A stretch of 53,301 nucleotides of DNA from Priapulus caudatus (GCF_000485595.1 NW_014577268.1:119249-172549), one strand, 5' to 3'. Numbered from the stretch's first letter, positions 19,853 through 29,581 are shown. Numbers and translations: made by a program. Notes: generated by a model from the letters alone, not told the origin.

Positions 19853-20135
19853 GGCCAAAACAAAATATATGTGTGGTTACGGTTTCCCGACCGACCCTAT
19901 TTGTTACCAGCGACCCTAAACATTTTATTGGCAATTTTTTTTCTTTAAAGTAAAAAAAAAATAAAAAAAATAAAAATAGGAATTGGACAGTTCCTGCTTC
20001 AAAAGACACAACGCACATCCTTCGGACATGGTTCGTAAATAAAATATTTCAAGAAAATAAAATGTTTTCCCTACCTACCTACCCTATTTTGTTTCCGGCA
20101 TGTAACGGTAACCACACATATATTTTGTTTTGGCC
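19853..20135. mobile_element. Harbinger-like MITE, full copy (283 bp)
   Basis: Ends GGCCAAAACAAAATATATG and its inverted complement give about 30-bp terminal repeats. TTA flanks it on both sides (19850-19852, 20136-20138), the PIF/Harbinger target preference. The inside has CCCGACCGACCCTA, A-rich and CTACCTACC tracts. Non-coding. Partial relatives are at 22402 and 24295. Confidence 0.82.
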
Positions 20136-20815
20136 TTAGGTTTATATATGTTAATTTGTTGTTTTTACCAAATGATATACTATAGCTTATAAACTCTTAT
20201 CACTTATGCACCAGTCAATTGAAATCCCGGCCCCCTCCCCGACCCCCGGGAAAAGGCGGGGAATTTAACACTTCCTTAATTACATGTGTTAAAAACAGCA
20301 ATTTCCCTGCCCGTAAGGGGCAGGTAGGGCCTATAGTCTGTTAAAAGCCCCTATAACCGTGGACCATTTCTCGACTTCAAACAACTAAATTCTGGTTTGT
20401 AAAGTCCAAGTATTTATTTATGTGAATTTCTGTCATGTACGTGACACTTTTTTCAAGTAAACGTATCAATCGGTAAACTACTGCAGACTTTGTAACGCCG
20501 AGTCCCACACTTCCGGTGCGAGCTGTTCATTGTTAAATCACGGCTAAATGGCCCCGCTGGTAAAACATCTTGTTAATTTCCCGGCCACTCCGGGCTATTA
20601 TGTCGTTAGATGCGCATTAAATCCCGGCTGTGGCAGCGTTAGTTCCCCGCCCGTGTGATCGATTCTCATCCAATCAGCATCCTTGTGACAAAAAAATGAT
20701 GAAGTTCCTGTAATTGTAAGTTGGCTCATAGCTATAATGCATAATTAGTAGAAAGTGCTACCTTAGCATTAACATTAACCTTAAAACTTTATAATGTTGC
20801 TGACAATGTCACTGA
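20136..20815. other. Unassigned repeat-like stretch
   Basis: A GC-rich segment (20225-20660) with several AAATCCCGGCC-like and CCCGCCCGT words looks like a decayed mobile element, but I could not define ends or coding sequence. Confidence 0.3.
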
Positions 20816-20865
20816 ATGATGATATTATATTTTGTGTACGATATGCAAAAATCATTTTATTTCCA

Positions 20866-21359
20866 GAGGCATTGTCCATCAAGTAAAACGTGCATTCACC
20901 TGTGTGTATTCTGCATTGTCTGTTGCTTGGCAACGTCGAGAGCCAATGGCGTGGAAGCACACGAGGATGAGTACGACCGTTTGGTCGGCAACAGCAGCGA
21001 TTTTACGGAGATCTCAGATTGGCTTCAGCAAAGGATACGTAGTACTAACGAGACATGTAGGGGATGCCACGAAGAAAGTTTCTACGTTCAGCAGATATTT
21101 GCCAAGTTCGGCGATGAACAACACCACCTGTTGGCATATAATGGTTTCTTGACGCTGTTCCGGAGCCTCGGCCTCGACGAAGCCACGCCCGGTGCGTTGC
21201 CGACGGCAACAGCCTCCCAGAGTGGGACGGTTGGCGGTGGCAACCCGACAACAACTAAGCAGCATCATGTTGTGCGAAGAGAGACAGCTAGCGTTCACAA
21301 TCACACACATGGTGTGTTCAACACACACATCGAGAATGCAACGCCGGCCAGTCAGGTAT
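20866..21359 (+). CDS. LIV-1 ZIP N-terminal exon (leader and extracellular helix-rich domain)
   Basis: The frame has a hydrophobic leader CIHLCVFCIVCCLATSRANG, then acidic extracellular sequence, then FYVQQIFAKFGDEQHHLLAY and NGFLTLFRSLGLDE. This (F-Y-x-Q-x-I-F-x-K-F-G, then G-F-x-x-L-x-x-S-L-G-L) is the helix-rich repeat at the start of LIV-1 ZIP ectodomains. A His/Thr-rich tail (NHTHGVFNTH) follows. The start is uncertain: ATGs at 20816 and 20843 are in frame, but TTTATTTCCAG before 20866 is also a good acceptor. The end is uncertain too: the CAG|GTATTA donor at 21359 is phase 0 while the next exon needs phase 1, so an earlier donor (CATG|GTGTGT near 21310) or another exon may be used. Confidence 0.8.
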
Positions 21360-21571
21360 TAAGTCGGTGACTTACGTGGTTCTTAAAGATGTAGTGTATT
21401 TGAATACTAGCAATGTGTTTTATATGTCAGGGTGCGAAATTAACGGTAGTCCGGAGTCAAATACTCCCTGATTTATTGTCGGACTCCCTGATTTGACATA
21501 TATGCAGGAGTCCGTGTGACTCCCTGAAAATTCTGCCATACTATTAGTATTACTAACTAGTTCGTTCCAGA

Positions 21572-21740
21572 CAGTGAAAAAAAATACACGGGGGCTCAGG
21601 GCGATTTAGCCCCCGAAATGCCAAAAAGAGCCCCCGTAAATTTGCATAGAGCTTAATGCAAACAAAATTTTAGAGTGCTATTTTCATGCACGCGAGCTTG
21701 AAAAGTAGCCCCCGAAAAATTAATTTTAATTTTTCCCCTG
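21572..21740. mobile_element. hAT-like MITE, copy 2 (169 bp)
   Basis: Same family as 15736-15925, ends CAGTGAAAAAAAATACACG and TTTTTCCCCTG. Perfect 8-bp duplication GTTCCAGA at 21564-21571 and 21741-21748. Sits in a ZIP intron. Shorter than copy 1 by loss of one internal repeat. Confidence 0.92.
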
Positions 21741-22154
21741 GTTCCAGAGCATGGCCTCGTGGAATTACCGTATTTTTTCAGCTAATGTCCAAAAAAAATT
21801 TGCCAGACGTGCAACCGCATGAATCTTAAAAATAAGCACATGCGTAATTGTTTTAATATCTTTAACTTTGAACCTCAGACTGCGGACTTATTTTGCTGCG
21901 GACTCCATCTTTTTGAGGGCAGGAAGTCCATTGGACGTGTTCAAAAGTCAATTTCTACCTCTGATATGTTATTCGTAACGTTGTCCATGTTGCAGTGCAT
22001 CTTATAAATTTGCAGTAGTGAAATCCGTGCTGTTTGTAGTGAAAAGAATGCGTTGTGACACGCATGATCATGGTGTTCTTACTGTTGTTCAGCAGTGTTG
22101 TTCATTGTCACATAACCCTGTGTTGTTCGTGACGTGCTCGGCAGTGTTCGTCAG

Positions 22155-22373
22155 CGGCCGCGGTGATCGCGTCAACATTCGGGGGGACAGCGGAGCGTGT
22201 GACGATGACGGAACACGACTTCCTGCACGTCTGCCCCGCCCTCGTCTACCAACTGGCTGTCGCTCACTGCGCCGGTGACCGGCACCAGCACGTCGTGGAA
22301 GACAGAGAGGTGGTGACGCGTCTCGATCATCGTCACGGAGTGTCTGTGGAGCAGGTTACGCCCCGGCATCAAG
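22155..22373 (+). CDS. LIV-1 ZIP ectodomain exon (CPALL-type segment)
   Basis: Acceptor TGTTCGTCAG, frame AAVIASTFGGTAERVTMTEH then DFLHVCPALVYQLAVAHCAG, and a His-rich end, donor CAAG|GTGCGT, phase 1. CPALxYQLxxxxC is the conserved Cys pair segment near the membrane in LIV-1 ectodomains, part of the dimerising domain. Its end phase fits the TM1 exon at 24952 exactly, giving HQ-V-WGF. Confidence 0.88.
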
Positions 22374-22401
22374 GTGCGTACAGGACGTGCAACCGTCGTT
22401 A

Positions 22402-22523
22402 GGCCAAAACAAAATATAGGTGTGGTTACCGTTTCCCGACCGACCCTATTTATTCCCAGCGACCCTAAACATTTTATTGTCAATTTTCTTTAAAGTAAAA
22501 AAAATAAAAAAATAAATGAATTG
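22402..22523. mobile_element. Harbinger-like MITE, left half only
   Basis: Preceded by TTA (22399-22401) and starting GGCCAAAACAAAATATAGG. It matches the full copy at 19853 up to ATAAATGAATTG and then switches abruptly into the 36-bp minisatellite. The right half is missing here. Confidence 0.8.
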
Positions 22524-22525
22524 AG

Positions 22526-22625
22526 TAACTATTTGTTTACCTATAGCATGCTGTAGTATAACCATTTGTTTACCTATATCATGCTGCTGTGTAACTATTT
22601 GTTTACCTATAGCATGCTGTAGTAT
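22526..22625. repeat. 36-bp minisatellite, second locus
   Basis: Almost three units, nearly identical to 13945-14045 (TAACTATTTGTTTACCTATA units). It joins directly to the broken MITE. Confidence 0.9.
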
Positions 22626-24294
22626 CAGAATAATTTGCCTATACAGTAATACCCTGCGATACAAAAATTCTTCCATACTTAATTTGTAAATTATAACCAT
22701 TTAATTCAGGATATAAAGCGTAAATTTGCTCTTACAAGATTTTTCACGTGATTGAGCAGGTATCTTGTGCAAAAAATGGTGTGCCAAATTGCCATAATTA
22801 AATTGTATTGAATAAGCAGCTGCCAACAGGTCTTGCGGGTCATCATCGTTGATATGTATGTGTTCACGCTATCATTCTCCCTTGTGTCCAATATGATTTC
22901 AATGGCAGCTAGTTCACAGCAGCGTCCTCAACTGCTACAGCTACAGTGACCTATACAATGGGAAGGGCCATCAACCGAGCAAACAAACAATCAACTTTAG
23001 ATCAATTTTGGCATCCCGGTCAGAGCCTGAAATATTTTACCCTGACAGTAATAGTGATACTGAATGATAGCCAGCTAGTAATGGCGTTCCTTGCTCTCAC
23101 TCCCATTTATTCTTATTCTGGAGTCTCTTTCTCTCCTAGCATCAAAATGATAGCGTGTTCCATACATACGAATATATGGAATATATTCCATATATGCGAT
23201 CGAATAATCAATTTATGCATTATAAAATGTTGACTTGCGTTAGTAATTGCTCTTCTAGTGAGTTTTTAGCTGAAGGATTTTTGCGTAGGAACTCGCCTCC
23301 AATTATGTAATGGAACTCGACGGGGGAAAAACATTTTCTCGTTATGACCGTTTTTTTTTTGGAACGTATTACTTATGTAACGCAGAGTGTTACTGTATCA
23401 TGCTCTAGTACAGCCAGTATGCCATACAACAACCCCAGCGGTGGTACGTCTTGTTTCACTCGTTGCAGAGATCACCTTGACATTTTCAGTGCTATTATAG
23501 AGCATCGCTGGAACGTGCCTTTACTTTATTTCGTGGCGATATTATACTAAGCCGGTGGTTGTGGTCGTGAGTGCAGGGAGCGGGGAGGAGCGATGTTATT
23601 ATGTCATTATTTATATTTATTTTGTTCGTAATTGTTTCTGTTATCAGGTATAGCTATAGTGGTGGTATCATATTTAATGGCAGTTTTCGTGTCGAAGTTT
23701 CTTTCACACGTTTCTTTCGTGTATCGTCATCGTAGGGAGCAGGGCGTGACTGTTATGTAGCGGTCCTGCTTGTTCCCTACAGAGGGTATGCACACCGGTG
23801 TTTTTACTTGGTAGTTCAGTATGCCCACCGTCGTTAGTCGGCCTGTAGCACTAATCCTAATTAAATGCCGCTAGGAAATTGTAGCGAACGAGCAGTCACG
23901 TTTGCTATCTAGATCTCATTGGCTTTCCGAAAAAACAAGGTGCGCTTATGTAGGCAGGTATATATAAGGGCAGCGTCCGGAAGCGTCCGCAGTGCAGTGA
24001 TGTGCTGCGAGAAAACTTTTTCTTCATGGCCAGGCAAACCTGCGACCAGGCAAATGGCTGGTCATCTAATTTTGGCTAACATCAGCCAACAGTGTTAACG
24101 TGAAGAGGAGTTTCTCCTCCCCCAACCTTCCACTGAATGGCGGGAGGGTGAGGTGTAGGGGGGAGCGGGTGGCATGCGCGATGCCTCTGCCCGGGGAGGA
24201 GAATTTTGGCCCTAGCTACTGTGACAATCATGTGTCGACATTCAATCGTACTGGAGAGTTACTACATCGGATGAACTCCAGTGTTATGTTATGA
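22626..24294. other. ZIP intron with possible LTR-like block
   Basis: No coding segment. Around 23751-24285, TGTTATGTAGCGGTCCTG, a TATATAAGGG box near 23960 and GC-rich sequence recall a solo LTR, but matching ends and a target duplication were not found. A palindrome, ATATATGGAATATATTCCATAT, lies near 23173. Confidence 0.3.
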
Positions 24295-24517
24295 TTCCCG
24301 ACCGACCCTATTTATTCCCAGCGACCCTAAACATTTTATTGTCAATTTTCTTTAAAGTAAAAAAAAAAAAAAATAAATGAATTGGACATTTCCTGCTTCA
24401 AAAGGCACAACGCACATCCTTCGGACATGGTTCGTACATAAAATAAAATGTTTTCCCTACCTACCTACCCGTTTTTTTGGCATTTAACGGTAACCACACC
24501 TATATTTTGTTTTGGCC
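24295..24517. mobile_element. Harbinger-like MITE, right part only
   Basis: Begins abruptly at TTCCCGACCGACCC, lacking the left terminal repeat, and ends TATATTTTGTTTTGGCC followed by TTA. Together with 22402-22523 it would make up about one element, overlapping by roughly 90 bp. Confidence 0.8.
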
Positions 24518-24623
24518 TTAGTAGAAGCGCTGTCGTATTGACACAATGGGTTCGCTGTTGTTGTAGTCAGGCCGCCAGGTGGCGCTGGATTGGCATGTGT
24601 ACATTTCTGTGTAGTCTACACAC

Positions 24624-24790
24624 CAGTGGAAAAAATACACGGGGCTCGGGGCGATTTAGCCCCCGAAATGCCAAAAAGAGCCCCCGTAAATTTGCATAGA
24701 GTTCAATGCAAACCAATTTTTAGAGTGCTATTTTCATGCACGCGAGCTTGAAAAGTAGCCCCCGAAAAATAAATTATATTTTTTTCCCTG
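24624..24790. mobile_element. hAT-like MITE, copy 3 (167 bp)
   Basis: Ends CAGTGGAAAAAATACACGG and ATTTTTTTCCCTG. Perfect 8-bp duplication CTACACAC at 24616-24623 and 24791-24798. Lies about 160 bp before the ZIP TM1 exon. Confidence 0.93.
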
Positions 24791-24951
24791 CTACACACTC
24801 ATCAAGCGGATGTTTTTAATGTGATTATTTTGTTGTTGTTGTTGTTATTGTAATGTTTAGGGTGTAGCAGCACTAGCTGTCTTTTCAGACCTATTGTTTT
24901 TCTTGTAAGAGGTCAACCATAATTGTGATCTGTTATTGTTGTTGTTTACAG

Positions 24952-25121
24952 TGTGGGGCTTTGCAACACTAGCTGTCATTGTGATCTCCTGCTGTGGACT
25001 GCTTGGTGTTGTCATCGTACCGATTCTTGAGAAGGCTTTCTACAACCAGCTGCTGCAGTTCTTTGTTGCCCTGGCCGTCGGCTCTCTATCCGGGGATGCA
25101 CTGCTTCACCTGCTGCCACAT
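24952..25121 (+). CDS. LIV-1 ZIP, TM1 and TM2
   Basis: Acceptor TTGTTGTTTACAG, frame VWGFATLAVIVISCCGLLGV then VIVPILEKAFYNQLLQFFVA and LAVGSLSGDALLHLLPH, donor CCACAT|GTGAGA, phase 0. WGF...LLG(V)xxVP is TM1 and ALAVGxLSGDALLHLLPH is TM2 of ZIP6/ZIP10-like proteins, with the acidic residue and histidines intact. TM3 should follow and was not found. The phase would permit direct joining to 18181, but that would skip TM3. Confidence 0.95.
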
Positions 25122-25975
25122 GTGAGAGCCGACAAAATTGTGAAATTTGTTCAATTCATATGTTATCTACATTACTTATGTATTTAGCAAACAAATATTG
25201 TGTTTTCTTTCCAGGAACTATTAGCGCAGGCCTACTGTTAGCATTCTCAGTCACATCGCTCTATGTGTATCTGTATGCCGAAACTCTGTCCGACGGAGTT
25301 TCAAAATAGCATAAAAATAGAGAATCTATTATGAGCTCTTGCTATATGTATACTTCTCTATGGAACTATAGGGATTCGCTTAACGTGGTAGGATGCATAT
25401 ATAAATATATGTATATTATCAAGAGCTAATAATACCTAATAAGGTAGTAATAGCTCTTGATATTATCATTCTGCTGCGTAGCCAGTCATCTTCTCCTCTC
25501 TCTATTGTATAGTCGCGGTATCGAAACCAAGTGTCAATTTTCGAGTCTCAAAACCGTTATATGGTATATATACATTGAGTATGTGGGTGTTTTATTACAG
25601 AAGGGCGACTGCGTGTTATTGTCTGCATATTCCGTTTGCGTCAGTGACTGTATGTGTTACATAGGCGACGCGGCTGCTTGTAAAGGTGAGGAAAAGCTAT
25701 AGATAGGTGCTTGTTTATAATTTTGTAATGCTATTTTGCTAACGATGTTGTCGAGCGCATTTTAGCGCGCGCAAGCCTTCCGCAGCAAGGCACCGCTCGC
25801 TCTTGCCGTTGCCATGGAAATGCATTGCCGAATTTGTTCATATAATAAACGTGATGGACAGAAGAAATGCTTTGCTTGGTCGTCGTTTCGTTTCAGATCC
25901 ATTTCTTTTATTCACACGAACACTTGTAGAAAAAGACGAAGGGAAAAAACGTGCATCGTCGGAGACTAAGGCACG
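25122..25975. other. Non-coding stretch with one palindrome
   Basis: No coding exon recognised. A hairpin CAAGAGCTAATAAT...AATAGCTCTTG is at 25420-25459. Confidence 0.5.
25420..25459. repeat. Short palindrome, hairpin family 1
   Basis: CAAGAGCTAATAATACCT pairs with AGGTAGTAATAGCTCTTG with two mismatches. Flanks TTAT and ATATTATC are AT-rich. Confidence 0.85.
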
Positions 25976-26178
25976 AAGGGTCGTTGTCGTATCAGGTACT
26001 ACATATATGTACCCGAGGTAGTTTTAGGTTGTTTAGTATTATGTTTATATTCTTATATGAGGTATGTCTAGGGTTAGGGTTAGGGTACACGTCTGTAGTA
26101 CAAGTCTGGTACACTTTGTGTATACATATATGTACCTCGGGTACATATATGTAGTACCTGATACGACAACGACCCCTT
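25976..26178. mobile_element. TIR element with internal (TTAGGG)n, element B
   Basis: Inverted ends AAGGGTCGTTGTCGTATCAG, about 45 bp with ACATATATGTACCCGAGGTA, at 25976-26020 and 26134-26178. Centre carries TAGGGTTAGGGTTAGGG at about 26068-26084. No clear target duplication. Non-coding. Confidence 0.82.
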
Positions 26179-27248
26179 CAGCGGGACTAAGTGACTGATT
26201 TGGTATCGGTACCTATCCGGGGATTCATGCGAAACAATAGTGCCTCGAGTATTATACAACACGTGCACGGTTTACCAATGTCAGCCACCGCTGGTATACA
26301 AGCGGATGAAGCCGCCCTCTCCCCATAGTTACTGCCAAGACCACCTTTCGATCGGTTGGCATATGCTGGGCTTGTCCTTCCAGGTGGCGTAGCGAGCACT
26401 GTATGGGCAGAGCACGTATATATCATATCAAGGGTTAATAATGAGAAATTTGTCGTTATTAACCCCTGATCATATGATATACGTGCTCTGGTATTGGTAA
26501 TAAACCTTGCCTGAATTGATCATCTGTTTCTCAACCTCCCTTCGTATCCGTATCACTGATAATTGAGGAAATCCAAGCATATACATACGTCTCAGTTGTG
26601 TTGGCAGACCTGTCTCGCTAGTGCATCTATTGGGCTGACAGATATCTGGGTCATGTTACGGTTTCTCACTATTCCTCTGACAAACAAAGACAAACTATAT
26701 ACCTCCCCCCACCCGCACTGACATCCATCAAGCAGATATATAAATAAGTATAAATAATTATATAATCGATGATATTGTTAATCAGTCACCTCGATAAATA
26801 TTCTGAGCACCATATTTTGTTTGTACACAATGCATAATGATGAATGCGAGACTTAATTCCACCCTGGTCAAATATTAAATGCATTGGGTTGAATGCCAGC
26901 TGCCCTACATGTAACTTAAATTACCTGCACCGAGAAAGCGTTTTAGATTAAATAACGTCTATTTGCACATTGATATAATGTATATATATATATATATTAT
27001 CTTTATACGTGCTCTAAATTCACTCGTATTCGTAAAGTTTCCATTTCTGCATGCAGGTGGCGTCACTGGTTACGTCTGCTCGTGTTTGTCTCAGACATGA
27101 TGCGATTGCACTCACACGTGATCATGTATCATAGGCGCTGCAGCAGAGGTCACGCTAGGGGACGTCTATCTGATGATCATTTCCACTAGCGGCCAACATG
27201 GTAAAGGCGGCGCCACTGTGCTCATACGCACATCACAGTGCCTCTGAT
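26179..27248. other. Non-coding stretch
   Basis: No gene seen. Contains a long hairpin (26409-26489) and TA microsatellite near 26981. Confidence 0.5.
26409..26489. repeat. 81-nt palindrome, hairpin family 1
   Basis: AGAGCACGTATATATCATAT pairs with ATCATATGATATACGTGCTCT, and inside it CAAGGGTTAATAATGA pairs with TCGTTATTAACCCCTG. The loop is about AAATTTG. Confidence 0.88.
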
Positions 27249-27323
27249 GTGGGCAAGCCATAGAACTAGAATAGAGGCCCCTATTCTATTCCCCTCTATT
27301 CTAGTTCTATGGGTCAGGCCCAC
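27249..27323 (-). other. Strong hairpin in presumed 3'UTR of the ZP gene
   Basis: CCATAGAACTAGAATAGAGG (27258-27277) pairs perfectly with its complement at 27293-27312 across a 15-nt loop. GTGGGC and GCCCAC extend the stem outside. It lies about 36 nt after the ZP gene stop codon on the coding strand. It could be an RNA structure or a small foldback insertion. Confidence 0.6.
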
Positions 27324-27358
27324 TTGCGTGTACATGGCATGGGTAGCCGCCAGTGTCG

Positions 27359-27702
27359 TCAGATTCGCAAATGCATGCTCGGCTGTTCCCGGAGGCTCTC
27401 GGCGTCTGCTCCGCGCCGACTCTTCATATAGATGTTCTCCGGGTGAAGCTCGCTGACCTTGAACATACCGATGCACGGAAAGCCGCTGGTGCTGCCCTCT
27501 GTCACGCTTCTTCTAACGACGCCCGCTGACGCCTCCAGCTGCAGGTGTTTCTTCTTGGTGGCGCGCGCGCGTACGAACACGCAGACGCACGCGCAGATGA
27601 GGATGAGAAGCACGGCGCCCACCGTCGCCGCGCCGACCGCCAGCCAGACGACGCTGACGCAGAACTGACGCTCGCGCGACGTCGGCGGATCCGGGCGCTT
27701 AC
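27359..27702 (-). CDS. ZP-domain protein, last exon: transmembrane segment and cytosolic tail
   Basis: Acceptor TCTTTCTCGCTGCAG, then KRPDPPTSRERQFCVSVVWL, the hydrophobic AVGAATVGAVLLILICACVC, VFVRARATKKK and a 60-residue cytosolic tail ending MHLRI and TGA. It is a type I membrane anchor followed by basic stop-transfer residues. The phase joins the previous exon (28545) exactly. The tail has no recognised domain and contains Ser/Thr/Tyr residues such as ENIYMKS that could be signalling sites. Confidence 0.82.
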
Positions 27703-28544
27703 CTGCAGCGAGAAAGAGAAAGAAGTTGGTCGTCGCGTGGGGGCAGCACCGTCGCGATTGCCGCCGGCATGCGAGTGACACCATGGCATTTGATAGGAAA
27801 CGTGAGAACACGTGACACCTCGAGGGAATAAACAATCATCTGTAATGCGTCGTGAAGACCTTTGCTTGATGATTAATGACGGAATGACTAATTACAGAAT
27901 GACTCGTGCTCTCTATGAGCAGCTCTCTGTGAGTATTGAAATGGACCTGCCCCAAGTATGGCTGAGAGGGTCTATGTCCCCCAGGGTACTATCGGAGGGT
28001 ACCCTGGTACTATCTAATATGCCGGACCGTACCTCGCCTACTCCACTAACGAGTGTAGGGAGTCGCCTACGCCTACTCTCTAACCCTAACCCTAACCATA
28101 TCAGATAGTTACCAGGTCTACCAGGGTACGTTCCGATATATCGAACCGTACCCGGGGTACCTTCCGATAGTACCCTGGGGACAGACCCGATGAGCCTAAG
28201 CAGCTTCGTGTTATGTAGATAGGCACTGATTCGTGGACGAGTAATTCTAGATCGCTAATGTTAACGGTGACTATGCGTGTAGACTAAATCCCACGAGGGG
28301 CGTATATCCCAGGCATCATTTTGGAATAAAAATCTTCCATACCAACCCGAATTTGGCAGGCTGCCAATGTATAATAAAGTATACCGTAAGTAAGTATAAT
28401 GTATTAGTAAGTAAGTATAAAGTGTAAAGTGCCAAGGCATAATGTATAATTACCAATACATTAATTATTAATTAAAATTCTGAAGCCGATGTTTATAAAA
28501 GGAAGGATGTGTGGGGAGAGAAGATAGGGAGGAGTGACACTCAC
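27703..28544. other. ZP gene intron with one TIR element
   Basis: No coding segment besides the element at 27968-28188. AT-rich GTAAGTATAA near-repeats lie at about 28380-28430. Confidence 0.55.
27968..28188. mobile_element. TIR element with internal (CCCTAA)n, element C
   Basis: GGGTCTATGTCCCCCAGGGT at the left and, inverted, GGGTCTGTCCCCAGGGTACT at the right continue as imperfect inverted repeats with ATCGGARGGTACC. The centre has CTAACCCTAACCCTAACC at about 28079-28096. No target duplication found. Non-coding. Confidence 0.78.
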
Positions 28545-28746
28545 CGGATTGGCGTATACCATCGTCATCGTCGTGATCGTCGTCGTCGCCCAGCTGTGGA
28601 GCGATGACGCGGATGGCATTTGCCAGCTGCTGACGATCGATGGGCCGTGGGTCAGTGTCGTTATCGGCCGGTGCTGCCACCTGTGTGCCTCTTAACTCTT
28701 CCATTTCGCGCTTGACCCGCTCTCTGGTGTCACTGCCAGTGCATTG
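28545..28746 (-). CDS. ZP-domain protein, furin site and juxtamembrane linker exon
   Basis: Acceptor ATTCTCCGCAG, then QCTGSDTRERVKREMEELRG, then an acidic linker with QLGDDDDHDDDDGIR, donor TCCG|GTGAGT, phase 1. RVKR fits the furin consensus RXKR found just after the ZP domain in most ZP proteins, where cleavage frees the domain for polymerisation. QCTG is the last Cys motif of the ZP module. Both splice phases agree with neighbours. Confidence 0.82.
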
Positions 28747-29284
28747 CTGCGGAGAATATAAACTATGACTCGATATGTCTATATATATTAATGAATACAG
28801 ACAGAGAAGTGTTGAAGTAGAATGACAGAAGGAGGGTGTGTGTAGAGAATGTGAGAAAATCCGTGTGTGTAGGGGGTGTGCTGGCAGCTAGGAGGGAATA
28901 TATCAGTGACTTCCGAGTAATAAAAACTCATTTATACTCCATTCATTAAATTATAATTTATACGAAGCGTAGCACATATTAAAGTGCTGGGCTTACTCTC
29001 TGTTAGTGGTAGGTGATAGAGTGGGGGTTTAATTTCAGGAGCACGCAGCACGCAGCCCTATATGCGCATGCGCGCGTATATTTCTCATTAGCCGCGTCGC
29101 CCACTTCACTCGCCACCTATACGCGGTGACTAATAAGAAATGCATGCTCAGGTAAGCTATTATCGGTAACAGCTGTGCCACGTACGCACGCCGACTATAT
29201 GCTGCCTATAGTGAGAATCAAGTATGTATGTATGTAGTCAAGCCGGAGGTACCGCCGACTGGTACGCGCGTTCTTCATTGCAGC

Positions 29285-29530
29285 TACATCCGGGCTACAG
29301 CCAGATTATACCAGGGATATATCCGGGCTACAGCCAGATTATCTGAGATTATATCTGGGTCATAACCAGGGTTACATCCTGGCTACAGCCATTATACATC
29401 CGGGTCATAACCAGGGGTACATCCGGGCTACAGCCATCTTACAGCCGGGTCGTAACCACAGTCGTAACCAGGGATACATCCGGGTCGTAACCAGGGTTAC
29501 ATCCGGGCTACAGTCATCTTACACCAGGGA
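29285..29530. repeat. Degenerate 25-35-bp minisatellite (ATCCGGGCTACAGCC)
   Basis: Units alternate ACATCCGGGCTACAGCCA with GGGTCATAACCAGGG. Intronic in the ZP gene. Confidence 0.88.
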
Positions 29531-29581
29531 TACGTCCGTAATAAGGCTGAGAAGGCAAGCACGACCTCCCAAGTTTCAGCC

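Noticed and set aside
23751-24285. Solo LTR of a retrotransposon
   Set aside because: A TATATAAGGG box and a TGTTATG start are suggestive, but there is no matching end, target duplication or gag/pol.
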